Shown piece after piece: positions 20,563 to 33,100 of a DNA stretch of 37,747 nucleotides. How positions within the stretch are numbered: the stretch's first letter is position 1; the number at the start of each line of letters is the position of its first letter. The notes under the pieces are model-generated. The model worked only from the letters and a program-made list of their open reading frames with translations, was not told where the DNA came from and did no database searches. The position numbers and the translations under genes are program-made. The DNA comes from a virus: the IMG/VR virus record IMGVR_UViG_3300024518_005611, positions 1 through 37,747 of that record; one strand, given 5' to 3'.

Positions 20563-23500
20563 ATGGCTAGAGAAATTTCAAGAACAGAAGCATTTGAACG
20601 AGCACATGAGATATTCTCTCAGGTGAATTTCAATTCATTTGATTTTAACACAATCAAGGAATCATTACTTGATTATATCAAGCTGTATTTCCCAGAAGAT
20701 TTCAACGATTACATTGAATCATCAGAATTTATCGCTATTGTTGAATTGTTTGCATATATTGGTGAACTTCTCGCTTATCGTGTTGACATCAACGCACATG
20801 AAAACTTTATTACAACTGCTCAACGTAAGGAATCTGTACTTCGCTTAGCGAAGATGATTTCATATAAAGCATCTCGTAACCTACCAAATCGTGGTTTGGT
20901 TAAACTTTCATCCATTCAAACAACTGCTACAGTATTTGACTCACTTGGTCGAAATTTAGCAAACAGAAAGATTTTCTGGAACGATCCTAACAACACAGAT
21001 TGGAAAGAACAATTCTTGTTGGTTATAAATCGTGTACTTGAACAAGAATTTGGAACAGTATCTCCAAGTGAACGTGTGCAGGTTGATGATGTTCTGTTTG
21101 AATTGTATACACTGAATAATAATCCATTATCGTCTGGTGCTGGTAGTGTATTTTCTTTTAACACAGCTGTTTCGGGACAAAGTGTTCCAATGGAAGCAGT
21201 ACCAGCTCAACTCATTTCAACAGGCCCAGAAGAAAAACGGCCTGAAGTAAATGCAAAGTTCTCTCTACTATTTGGTAATGATGGTCTTGGTGATGGATCA
21301 GATACAACTGGCTTCTTGATGTTCGTGAAGCAAGGATCGTTGCAACGTGTTCAAGCAAACTTTGATGGTATAACACCAAACCAAACATTTGATATCAACA
21401 CTGACGACATCAACGAAACAGACTTGTTTGTTAATAATGTTGATCCAGATACACGTGAAATTATAGTTACTGATCCCTTTGCAACTGCACTTCCTCACCT
21501 TGTATCAGAAGATCTTCGATTTGGTGAGTGGATAGAAGTTGATCTTGCAAACGCTCAAAACATTTTATTCAATACCAACAAAAATAGACACAAGTATGAA
21601 GTTGAAACACTTGATGAAGATCAAGTTCGTTTGGTGTTTGGTGATGGAGAATTCTCCGATGTTCCAAATGGTGCATTTGATATATGGTACAGAACTTCAC
21701 TTGATGAAGATCTTGCAATTCCAAAAAGCTCAGTAGCTGATGAATCATCATCTTTTACATATAATGATGTTGCTGGTAATGTTCAAACAATCTCATTTAC
21801 CTTTTCATTAATCAGTTCACTTCAGAATGGCTCTGCATCAGAAACGATTGATCACATTCGTCGAGTCGCTCCATCTGTTTACTATACACAGGATCGTATG
21901 GTTAATGGCCGTGATTACAATGTATTCATGTTACAAGACCCATCAATTCTTAAAATGCGTTCAATTAATAGAACGTTTGCTGGCGATTCAAAATACATTG
22001 CTTGGCACGATCCTCGTGAAAACTATGAAGACGTTAAGTTGTTTGGTGATGATCTTGGTTTGTATTGGGATGAGAAAGCACCAACATCTGGTGGTCTTAC
22101 AGCAATAAACTCTCCACTCGATACAAATGAACTCTTATTTGGATTCGTGGAACCACTTCTATCAAGTACAGACTTTTTTGCTGTCATTGGTCCAGAGATC
22201 GAAGCTCTTGGTGGTAATCCAGGCAGCATGCGTAGAACTTTCAACACATCAACAAATCCTTATGTTGCCGACCCTGGCCAGCATCCACTGGGCGATGATG
22301 AAGTAACAGCCATCTCTGCAGCGATCGATTTGGCGATTGGTGGAACGAATCCAGTCATAGATTTATACTACTCAACACTATATGATGAGTGGACAGTTGA
22401 TGCACATCCTTGTGATGTTCTTCCTAATCCTCCTTTCGTTTGCGCAGTTGGAACCTCTGATGCAATTTTTATGATCCGTATTCAAGTTATATTTGGCCTC
22501 CAAGGATTGACAGGTTGGGACATTCGTTTCAGAACTAGAACATTGACTGCAGACAGTCAAGTAACAAGATTTTGGAACACCAACCAAACTAATCAAATTC
22601 AAAACTTTGATACGTTAAATCCTGTAACAGATAAGATCGTCGTCCTTCAAGCAAACTCTGACGCTAATGGAACTGGACTTCTCGATACTAATAGAATTTA
22701 TGATATTCTAAGTCAAAGATTACTAGAACAGAACTTATCGAATGCTGGTCTTCCAGATATACATCGTTTGTCTATCCTTCCAGAAGATACAAATGGTGAT
22801 GGTATTCCTGATAATCTACTTCAACCGAACCTCTTCGATCTTGAAACAATTGTTGCAACAGGTAACACATTGACAGCAGGACAATCAGATTCAAGTTATA
22901 ACGGTGTAGGATCAAATGGAATATTTACAGCTGGTGCATCATATTTGGGCGGTGAGGTAATAACATTGTCAAATGGTACCACTGTCACGAACACTACTGG
23001 TGCACCAGGTATAATTACAGATTTTACAGTCGATACTGCTGGCGCTGAAGTTGTAACTGGTGTTGCATTAACGCAACTATCGGTGTCAGGTGGATCAGTT
23101 GGTACTGGATTTACATTAACACCTGAATCAGATAATGTAAAAATCCCAGAAATAACATTACCATTATCATATCTAGTTGGATTTGAAGATGTAGATGTTC
23201 AATTGTACCACGTTGATGGTGCTGGAGTTCGAACTAGACAACTTTTTGACACTGGTAAATGGATAACTCCTCCACCAGACGATGATCCTGCTGTTCTTAT
23301 TCGGTTTTTGGTTGACTTTACATCAACTACTTTGGCTTTAGATGAAACTATCGTGGTTAGTATAACAGATTATGTTTACTTTAATCGAGAAAGTTCAACC
23401 GATCCTTGGGCACCTCAAACTGTAACTGATTCAATTAAAACTTTATTCTTACAAGATGCAGCAACTGTTGAAGATGAGCGACGTTACAAACGCCACGAAG

Positions 23501-24126
23501 GTCGATATCCTTTGAACTTCGCTTGGTTCCATTTCACTCCAAGATTGAATTTAGTCGATCCATCAGCAACAAACATTATTGATATGTATATTATCACAGT
23601 TGGATATTATACCTCACTGTTGCGATTTTTAAATAATCAAACAGACAATGAACCAACATTGCCAACACCATTTGAATTAAGATCTTCATATGCGGATCTT
23701 CTTGAGAATAAGATGATTTCAGATACAGTAATACTTCACCCTGGAACATTTAAAATTCTATTTGGTTCACGTGCTGAAGAGTCACTTCGAGTAACATTCA
23801 AGGTAGTTCGTCCATCTGAATCTAATTTGACAGACAATGAAGTAAAGGTTAAGATAGTTGATAATATTCGCACATTCTTTGATATTAATTCGTGGGAATT
23901 TGGTGAAACTTTCTTCTTTACTGAACTAGCCGCATCAATACATGCAGAATTAGGACCTGAAATAGATTCGATTGTACTTGTTCCAACGTTCTCTTCAACA
24001 CAGTTTGGTGATTTGTTTCAAATACAAGCGCGTGAAGATGAAATGTTTATACCTGACATCGGTACAACGAATATTGAAATCATTCAATCGTTTACTCCAG
24101 AAAATATCAGACAGAACGAAAGTTAA
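20563..24126 (+). CDS. 6: Baseplate wedge protein gp6-like, enlarged
   Basis: An 1187-residue protein; T4 gp6 has about 660. The N-terminus matches gp6 (LYFPEDFNDYIESSEFIAIV, ELFAYIGELLAYRVDINA, HENFITTAQRKESVLRLA), as does a VRRVAPSVYYTQDRMVNGRDYNV-type element near residue 425 (here IRRVAPSVYYTQDR). The C-terminal 200 residues (RSSYADLLENKMISDTVILH, INSWEFGETFFFTELAASIH) match the gp6 end. Extra material lies in the middle, including a copy of the glycine-rich beta module A at residues about 773-859 and an aspartate-rich loop DTNGDGIPDN near residue 744 that looks calcium-binding. gp6 dimers form the inner baseplate ring. Confidence 0.92.
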   Translation: MAREISRTEAFERAHEIFSQVNFNSFDFNTIKESLLDYIKLYFPEDFNDYIESSEFIAIVELFAYIGELLAYRVDINAHENFITTAQRKESVLRLAKMISYKASRNLPNRGLVKLSSIQTTATVFDSLGRNLANRKIFWNDPNNTDWKEQFLLVINRVLEQEFGTVSPSERVQVDDVLFELYTLNNNPLSSGAGSVFSFNTAVSGQSVPMEAVPAQLISTGPEEKRPEVNAKFSLLFGNDGLGDGSDTTGFLMFVKQGSLQRVQANFDGITPNQTFDINTDDINETDLFVNNVDPDTREIIVTDPFATALPHLVSEDLRFGEWIEVDLANAQNILFNTNKNRHKYEVETLDEDQVRLVFGDGEFSDVPNGAFDIWYRTSLDEDLAIPKSSVADESSSFTYNDVAGNVQTISFTFSLISSLQNGSASETIDHIRRVAPSVYYTQDRMVNGRDYNVFMLQDPSILKMRSINRTFAGDSKYIAWHDPRENYEDVKLFGDDLGLYWDEKAPTSGGLTAINSPLDTNELLFGFVEPLLSSTDFFAVIGPEIEALGGNPGSMRRTFNTSTNPYVADPGQHPLGDDEVTAISAAIDLAIGGTNPVIDLYYSTLYDEWTVDAHPCDVLPNPPFVCAVGTSDAIFMIRIQVIFGLQGLTGWDIRFRTRTLTADSQVTRFWNTNQTNQIQNFDTLNPVTDKIVVLQANSDANGTGLLDTNRIYDILSQRLLEQNLSNAGLPDIHRLSILPEDTNGDGIPDNLLQPNLFDLETIVATGNTLTAGQSDSSYNGVGSNGIFTAGASYLGGEVITLSNGTTVTNTTGAPGIITDFTVDTAGAEVVTGVALTQLSVSGGSVGTGFTLTPESDNVKIPEITLPLSYLVGFEDVDVQLYHVDGAGVRTRQLFDTGKWITPPPDDDPAVLIRFLVDFTSTTLALDETIVVSITDYVYFNRESSTDPWAPQTVTDSIKTLFLQDAATVEDERRYKRHEGRYPLNFAWFHFTPRLNLVDPSATNIIDMYIITVGYYTSLLRFLNNQTDNEPTLPTPFELRSSYADLLENKMISDTVILHPGTFKILFGSRAEESLRVTFKVVRPSESNLTDNEVKVKIVDNIRTFFDINSWEFGETFFFTELAASIHAELGPEIDSIVLVPTFSSTQFGDLFQIQAREDEMFIPDIGTTNIEIIQSFTPENIRQNES
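22879..23141 (+). repeat. Beta module A, copy 1 (in gp6-like protein)
   Basis: About 87 residues: SSYNGVGSNGIFTAG, GGEVITLSNGTTVT, VALTQLSVSGG, GFTLTPESDNV. It is the most divergent of five copies found in three adjacent proteins. Confidence 0.7.
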
Positions 24127-24146
24127 TCCCTGAAAATTCGGTGATG

Positions 24147-24168
24147 TCCCCTTCTATAAATAAGGGGA
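24147..24168 (+). promoter_or_regulatory. T4-type late promoter inside a stem-loop
   Basis: Perfect TATAAATA at 24155-24162, 29 nt before the start of the giant gene. TCCCCTT (24147-24153) and AAGGGGA (24162-24168) can form a 7-bp stem with the promoter core in the loop; the same structure could work as a weak terminator for the gp6 transcript. Confidence 0.8.
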
Positions 24169-24190
24169 AATGATGGAGACACAATAACCC

Positions 24191-27100
24191 GTGGCAAACG
24201 ATAATTCAGATTACAATCTGCCGAGAACAAAGTTGCATGAACTGCTCGCACACCCGTTTGATTCAAATGTAAACAAGTCGGTCTTCGAGAACCTGTTCAA
24301 TCGATTCCTTACCAAACCAGAAACTCGTAAATTGGCTGGTTACATTGGTCAAGGAAATGAAGATGCACTCATCTCTCGCCAAATTGTTGAACCAACCATA
24401 GACCGTCAAGCGGCTCAACTTCAGCCAATTCTATTTAATAAAATTGGTTCGGTTGAACACATGGCTTCTTGGAAGGATATACTGAATGAATTAGTACGTC
24501 TGGGTGTTGACATCGATCGTCTACCAGAATGGGGCGAAGCACAGGTATTCAATTGGGTTCCACCAATTGATATTGATAAATTAATACACTACCAAGATTA
24601 TTATTGGGTTGATCCAAATAATCCAGCAGGTCAGCCACAATATCTTACTATTCGAAGCCGTTGTGCAACTGCAACATCTCAAGCTAATTTTCATCAACGT
24701 CTAGTAGACGAGTTTGGTGAAGATTTTCCAATATCCGGAACAGAAGCGGTTGATGGAGTACTTCCAACATTTGCTATTCTGTCAATTAGTACTGGTGCTG
24801 AGTCCATACTCGTTGCAGGTGATGCCACAGCTGACCTAACTTTCGAACAATTCTTTAACGTCACAGGAACATTATTTAACAACGGCGAATATCAAATTCT
24901 GTCCGTACCAGTTTTTGATGGTACTAATACAACGTTTGATGTTGGACCAGGCATATTGGTAGCGGATGAATTGACAATCGGCACCGTAAACGTACAACGA
25001 TTTGATACGTTAATTATTCCAGGCGAATTTATCAGATTATTAGAACCAGGCTTTGTATTCTTCTTCAAAAACACTACCAATGTAGACTTAGAAGATAGCT
25101 TCCTAACAGTTGTTTCAGCGAGTTATGATCAGACTGCAGATGTCACAACTATCGAAATCGACGTAACATTCACATCTAGTTCTACTGATGGTGACATCTC
25201 TCTAGTTGAACAGTTGAACATTTTCCTTGCTGAACAATCTTGTCAATGTGAAGGTTCTGTTGGTTGGGATATTTTTTCATGGGATGACAATCCAACAGAT
25301 CCACTGTGGGATGGTGATCTCGTTCCACTTCTCGCGAGCATTTCAAATCTAGTCGATCCAGTAGCACCTGGTGCTGAAGGTGAATTGTGGTTTAATACTG
25401 ATACAGATCAATTGTTCATATATGGTGCAGATGCTTTTGGTCCTGGCGTGCCAGGTTGGAAAGTAATATACAACAAGTTTTCAACTGTTGTTAGCGCTAC
25501 AGAAGGATTGGGTTTGTGGGATTTCACCCCCGATTGTGGTGTGCAATCTATCATTGATGCTGCGGACCAGTGGATCGATCAAAACAAATGGGTTCATAAA
25601 ACTGATGTTACGAACTTTTCTGTTGCCAAGCAAGCATCCCTACCAATCATCGAATATGATTGGGACTTGGAATTAAACGAATGGACATTTGCAAATCCAG
25701 TTTGGAAATATCGATTCGAAAGATTCATTCCATTTGCAGCCACTACGGCGCAGCCACAATTAATTGAACTCACGCCACTATTTGATTGGGTGCAAGGTGG
25801 ACTTGGTTTTGAAGCAAATATTATACTTGATGATCAGTATGGTGATTTAACTGAATCATTTACTCCAGGCTCGTTCTTCCAAACCCTCGATACTTCTGAT
25901 TTGTTGGAAGTTGTTAGTTCCAAATTTGAACAACCTGCTGCTGGGCAACCATTTCAAACAATAATTACACTCACCGTTGATGTTCCAGTAGGTATGATAG
26001 GAGCAGGCGCTCTTCGTCCTGACGGTGTAGCGGGGTTGAGACCTTTCAGAACTTCTCTGGGTGATCCTTGGAAAGCATATCACGATCATTGGTTGTTTGT
26101 TGAAACAGAATCAACAATCGCTATTAATCACCAACCAGTGAATCCATTTATTGCAGCACCCATAAGCTCACCAGTTGTTGACATTGAGTTTGAAACGCTG
26201 GGAGCAGGCACAGATGGAGAATATCAAACAACAGCATTTTCTCAAACATTCAATGTGCTAACTCCAACGCCTTTAACAAAATTTAAATTAGCTCCAACGC
26301 TTACAACCAACGCACTGGTGGGGTTTGACGACATCCGAGTGTATGTTAATGATATTCGAGTATTTGGAACATATCAAGAACTCACTCCCGATGGACCAGT
26401 AGCCGAAGTTGATTTGATAACAACTATTAGTGAAGATGTTTTTTATGTACAACAGATTGAATTTCTTGTTGGATTTGAAACAAAACAATTTGATGTAATT
26501 CGAATTGAAGTTGGTGAAGGTGCAATAGATGAAATCGGATTGGCTTCTGTCCCTGTTAGAACAATCGAAGATAATGATGCATTTAATAATCTTTCAACTG
26601 GTGGCACTCGCACTGTTAGTTTGATACAATTACGAAAAGCTGAGCAAGTTAAAACATTAAACAATCAATATCCATTATTTGACATATATGATACTACTGG
26701 TGCATCAGCCTTGAAAGCAAATTCAATTTTTGCCTTCGCAACATCGCCTGATGCTAACATTAATGTAGCAGTTGGTCTTCGTATTGTGGTTGATGATGCT
26801 GGTACGGATTTTAGTTTTGAACAATTCCTTTGTGATCCAGATACAAACGTTTTGCGTGCTTACCGTGATTACTCTAATGAGCCAGGAACATATTGGGCAG
26901 ATTCGGAAGCTCGGGAAGTTAAGTTTTGGGACGGATTAACATGGTCTGATAAAGGACTACAAGGATTACAATATGAACAGGCAGTTGTTGATGTATTTGA
27001 ACCAACATCTCCGTTCACTGGACAAGTGTGGTTTGATACTATATCAAATGAATTAAAAGTATATGATGGAGCAAATTTTGTTGTTGCATTAGCGTCAGAT

Positions 27101-30100
27101 GTGAACTATTTAAACTATGACATCACTCTACAAACGATTTGGAAGAAGGGACTTAACGATGAAACCTATGTTCCAGTAGTGGTTGATTGGAAGAATCGCA
27201 CAGTAGAAGAATATGACGCTGAGCAAGTACTGTTTGTATCTGAATCAGCTGAAGAATTGATTCTGGCGGATCCTACGTTAACTCTAGCAGAAGCAACAGC
27301 TCAAGCAACAACAACTTGGTATGCAAGTCAGGCCAATGATTTATCACCAACAGGATTTTGGAGTGGTGATTGGGAAATTCCAGATCCGTTATACTTCAAC
27401 AATCAACATGAAAATAGAAAAATATTGATGACGTCTGAATTGGTGTCTCACTTTAATTCTATCATTTCAGCACAACCAACAATCCCAGGATTTATTGGTC
27501 CTGATAGCGCTCGTTTCCATCTTATTGCAACAGAGAATGTCAACTATGGTGTGGGCGGTTTGATTAAAGAATTCAACAACGGATTTGATACATTCTTGTC
27601 TTCAATATTTGTAAACAACGTCACTCCACCAACGTTGTTTGAATTTGCTCACGATCAATATGAAACACTATTGAATGTGTTGAAGGAAGATTTTCGAAAT
27701 GATGCTAACGATTTAATGACAAACATAACTGTTGAGTCTCTGACAGATTTCTCAACATTTGCCACTAACACTATACTTGATGCGTTTGAACAAAACGATA
27801 ATGCAGCGTTCTTATATGGAGATAGCACAACATTTACCGATGTGACTGGGGCCGATGATCTGGGCGTTCGCAATTGGATTGCAACACTTCCATACCTCAA
27901 TTTGGTTAATCGTGTTGCTCCAGAAAAGATAGTTGATGATTTGCATGATATTAATAACATTACTCATCACGATGGACACAGCCAAGGATACGCATACACC
28001 GATGCAACGCTTGCCGGAATAGCTCGTATTGTTATTAACACACCAGATTCGCGTTCAACGTTAGCAGCACCAGATAATACATTTGGTAAGATAGATTCAG
28101 GATCGCCGCCAGATGATATTGTTGAGTTTGCAACAGCACCTTTCTTTGGTGAAACAATTTTAGGTCGTGAAGGTGTATATTGGTATCAGGTAGTGGGTGT
28201 TACTCGAAGACTTTACAGATTAGCAATAGCAGCTGTTGGTACAAGTGAACCATCATCTTCTTTGGCAGATGGAACTTTATGGATGGATATGGCACCACTC
28301 GGTGAAGTGCTTCGTGTTAAAAATGGTGTAACATGGGATGTTGTAAGTGGTTTAGCGATTGGTGATGGACGTCTACATAACGGAACCAACCCAGCAGATA
28401 TTACTACATCTTCCATTTCAGCGTGGCAGGAACTTGATCTTGATGAAATTCTTGTTAATATAATTCTCGAACTGGAAGAACGGTTGTATGAAAATGCACC
28501 TACACCAGTGGTACTTGATTATGATTTTGATGCACTACAAGACACAGCGGCCAAAGTTGCACTATATAATCAACTCCTTGAAAATGCTTTTCTTGCGTTT
28601 ACAAGATCGAGCGAAATTACTGCTCCTCTGGTTAATGGTGATTATGTTCCAACTGATCCTTTCACTTGGAATTATAAGCGATCAGTTCCAGGCGCGAATT
28701 TCCAAATTATTGATACTGACACAGTCGCAAATACCTTCACAATTGATGATACGTTTGCTGTATCCTTCCCAGCAGCATCAACATTCTTTGTTAAAAATTC
28801 TGGTGTAAATGATGGCGAATTTACAGTTGTATCTTCGGTTGAAGTTGCAGGTCCACAAACGGTTATCACCGTAGTTGAAACTGTACAAGACTCGTTGCTT
28901 GGTGTGATATACAAAGGAACATTACCATCACCAGATAATACAGGTTCTGAATCTGGTGGTGATTGGAGAGATTACTACAAGAAATTATACGGAACACCAT
29001 ATCCTCACCTCGAGCCTTGGATATTGCAAGGATACACAGATAAACCAACGTGGTGGGAAGCTGAGTACACAAACGATGACATAAGCATTTGGGGCAACCG
29101 CCGTTGGAAATATCTACACCAAACAGTAATTGAAGGACAATCTCAATTTCTTTACACGGGGTTTGGAGATAACGGAACATTTGTTGCCGGTGATGGAGCA
29201 GGTGGAACAGCATACGCACCAGGTGACACTATTACATTAAGTGACGGTTCTATCGTTACAGTAAATATCATTGATGGTGATGGAGATGTTGTCTTCTTTG
29301 ATGTAACAACTTCAAGTGGAATAATCGTAGTACCAGGCACCACATTAACACAAGTGTCAACTTCAGGTACTGGATTAGCGTTCACATTAACTCCAGAATT
29401 GTCTAATATTATCGGTGTAGGAATGTGGCAAAATATTCGAGCTGGTATAATTCCAGCTGGTCAATTGCTTCCAGACGGTGCAACAACATCAACTGGAGTA
29501 TTCATTCCAGGCTCAGTACCGTTATACAATTATTTTTCTGTTAACATCGCTGATGTAACAGTCACATCAAACGGTGGAGCCACAACATTTGATCCAGATG
29601 ACGTTTTTCCTCCTTTCTTTGATTATCTTGCAGCGGGTGAACCAGCGATTACACTTAATCGTTCTGTGTTCCGCGAATTTGCTATTGAGATTATATCACC
29701 AGCAGCAGATTACGCATTTGCAGATGCTGGACCTGTCGAGTTTGAGTGGCGCGAGTCATCACACTTTCTATACGATCAATTAACAATTGCATTCCAGATG
29801 GATCCAGTTAATCTTGTGAGCGATACCTTTGGATTTGATTACAATGTAATTGACCGATTGGAGATTGATAGCCAAACAGAACAAACACCTTGTCATTGTC
29901 GAACAGACTTTCATGGTGAAGTAGTTGATGATGAACTGTATCAAGTTGATGGAACAAATCAATGGTACGTAAATTTCAATCGTTACTTAGGATTCGACTC
30001 AAGCCTTTCAGATTTCCGTAGCTTGTGGACGTTGTGGACAGCACCAATGATGTATCAATTCTCATCATTTGTTGATACTTCATCTTTACAAGTTGCACAC

Positions 30101-33100
30101 AGATCAGTTCCAACGAGTGAATTTGATTTTCGTGTGGCGTCAAAACGCTCACCAGGCGCGGATGATTTCTGGTTAGACGCGCTTGATGTTACACTCATCA
30201 ACATTCCACCTAACCTTGCTCGTTATGATAATCAGCTTGATTGGGGATTGGAAGTTGATACCAATTCACCACTTAACAGATCAGTAGAGTACTATGATGT
30301 TCGAAACTTTCAATTCGATGTCGATGCTGCTACTGACGTTTGTACTCTATATTCTTACCCAATACAAGGCTTGGAGTTCTTTAATGAAACCTTCTTTGTT
30401 ACAGGAAATCAAGTGGGAATTTTCCCATTTGCAAGAACGTTTGATATAGTAGGTTCAACTGGTAACGATGGCAGCTACACAGTTGTCAGTTCAGTATATG
30501 ACGCAACAGTTAATCAGACACTAATTGAAATTAATGTGCCAATTCCATCTGCCGTTGTCGATGGCAATATTGTGGCTAACTATCGTTCTATTCCTTGGGA
30601 AACAGGAGATAGTGTTTGGTTCTCTACCGAAGAGACCTTACCAGCACCACTGAAAGGTGATCAAAAGCAAATCGGTCCAACACGATACTTTATAATTCGT
30701 TTGAATAACAATCAATTCCAAATTGCACTTACTCAATCTAATGCGCTTGCTGGACTCGAAATAGATTTAACAACAACTGGTACGAAGAATTCTTTCGTTG
30801 GACAAATATCCACAACATTCCAAGCATTGGACGGATCGCGCACCGAGACGTTGTGGCGTCACTACGTGATTGATAAAACCAACACTCTGACATTTACTCC
30901 TCCGTTTGATATACAGGGTATGCAAACGTTGGTTAACATTGTTGATGGTTATGAATCATTTTCATTTGATGAAGGTTTTAGAATAAACGAAAACAAAACT
31001 CGTCAAGATCCAGACACTGGTAGATTTGTGGATTGGCAGATTGAAACAGAGCGTTTCATTCACTTTGCTTATGGTCAACGTTTGCAACGCAATCGCAACA
31101 TCAACAACAGATACTCCGTATCTGTTGATGTAGGATCAAACGTATGGACATACACTGCTGAGAATGGTACATTTGTAACTGGTGCTCCGATTAATGCAAT
31201 TTCATCTAATACAATTCAGCCAGCACCAATTATTACCAACATAAAATACTTTATCATTGTTGATACTGCATCAACCTTCCGTTTAGCAACAACGCGCGCC
31301 AATGCAGAAGCTGGAGTTGAGATTGACATAACTTCCGATTTAGCGATCGGTGATCTGTTTATAACTTCTGCTGCTGACTTCAGAGCTGTATTGCCAAGTC
31401 AAGAGATTAATCCTTTCAAAAATGATTTATTCTTCAGACCAGCAGCTGGTATTGTTTCAAATCTTTTGACAGGACCATCTGAAGACATCAGAAATACACA
31501 ATTGTTGTTCGATCAATATGGCCGTCCTCTCAATCGCAAACAAATGCGTATACTGCGCGAAGATCAACAAACACAAATTACAATTATTGATGAGATTAAT
31601 AATGATGTTGAATTGACAAGCATATTCAACGATCCGTATAATTTCATACATCTTGGTGGAGCTCACATCTTTATTGATGCATACGAGCATGTATTAATAT
31701 TCAACAATTACACAACTGAAGATTCATTACTATATGATACGTTCCTTGGATTGAATGTAAGCAAATTTGAAATGTTATTCAATCGTCAGGTTGAATTCAC
31801 TCAACGTCCAAACGTTGGTGGTAGTTACTTTAAAACTTTCTTTAACCAAGGTGCTGAACTTCTTGATAATTTTGAAACTCAAATTGATAGCGTTCGCAAC
31901 TTATATGATTCGTTCAGAGTAATCGAAGCTAAGCCGTTGATACAAGAAGCAAGAAAGGCTCTCGGTTACGAAGGAACACGAGGCTATCTTGATAACATGA
32001 ACTTGAATGAAAAATCTCAGTTCTTGTTCTGGAAGGCTTTGATTCAACACAAAGGATCTCAACAATCAATTGATGCATTCATCAATTCTCGTCGTTTTAT
32101 TGATGCGAAGGTTGATGAATTTTGGGCTTATAAAATTGCAGATTTTGGTTCTTCACAAGATAAAGAATATCCTGAAATGTTTCTCAATACTACAGATGCT
32201 CAAACAAGCGATCTACGTCTTCAGTTTATTGAAGAAGATGATTTCTGTATCCCTGGTTTTGGTAATGATGGTTTTGATGAAGAACTATGCGGATTTGATA
32301 TCAGTCAGGAAGATTCAATTGCGCTCGATCCAGGCTTCATTGGTATTCTTCTTACAGATCAAGAACGTTGGTTTAACCAACCCGATCAACTTGAAGTTCT
32401 TAGAAACAACGGACTGTCATTATACTTTGATTTAAAACCAACTAACAGATTACCAATTGTTGTAACTGAAACAATACCAGTCGGTCTTGCAGCAGGCGAC
32501 GGGTGGCTTGATATATCTGTAAAACAATTACAACTTCAAGATGAAAGTTTTTATGATGGTGTTATCCCAAATGGTTCTTTTGTTGGTGGTGATGGTGTTG
32601 GTGGAACAGCATATTCCGCTTTCGATACGATCACGCTATCTAATGGAACCGTTCTTACCGTCGATACCGTTGATGGCGGCGGCGACGTTACTGGATTTAC
32701 AATAGCCACAGCTGGTGCTTCGTTAGATCACCTATCATTAATAGGTGTTACATTGACACAAACCAGCACATCGGGTACTGGTACATCATTCACATTAATA
32801 CCTGGCGCGGCCAACGTAACTACAGCTGAATATACATTCAACGTATTTGATCCGGATGCGGGCTTTGTTTTCAGCGGATTTTGGCTTAATACAGAATTAC
32901 CAATTCTACGCCACAACTTTTCTTCTGATAATGAAGTAGTTACAGTTGAAACAGTTATAGAAGGGACACGAATTGCACCAACAATCACGCCTGGGATAAA
33001 GTCAGTTATACTTTCTGAATTATACATTCCATTCACTAATCATATTCATGTATTCAGAAATGGAACAGAATTAGAACCGCTTGTCGAATACGTAGAAACA

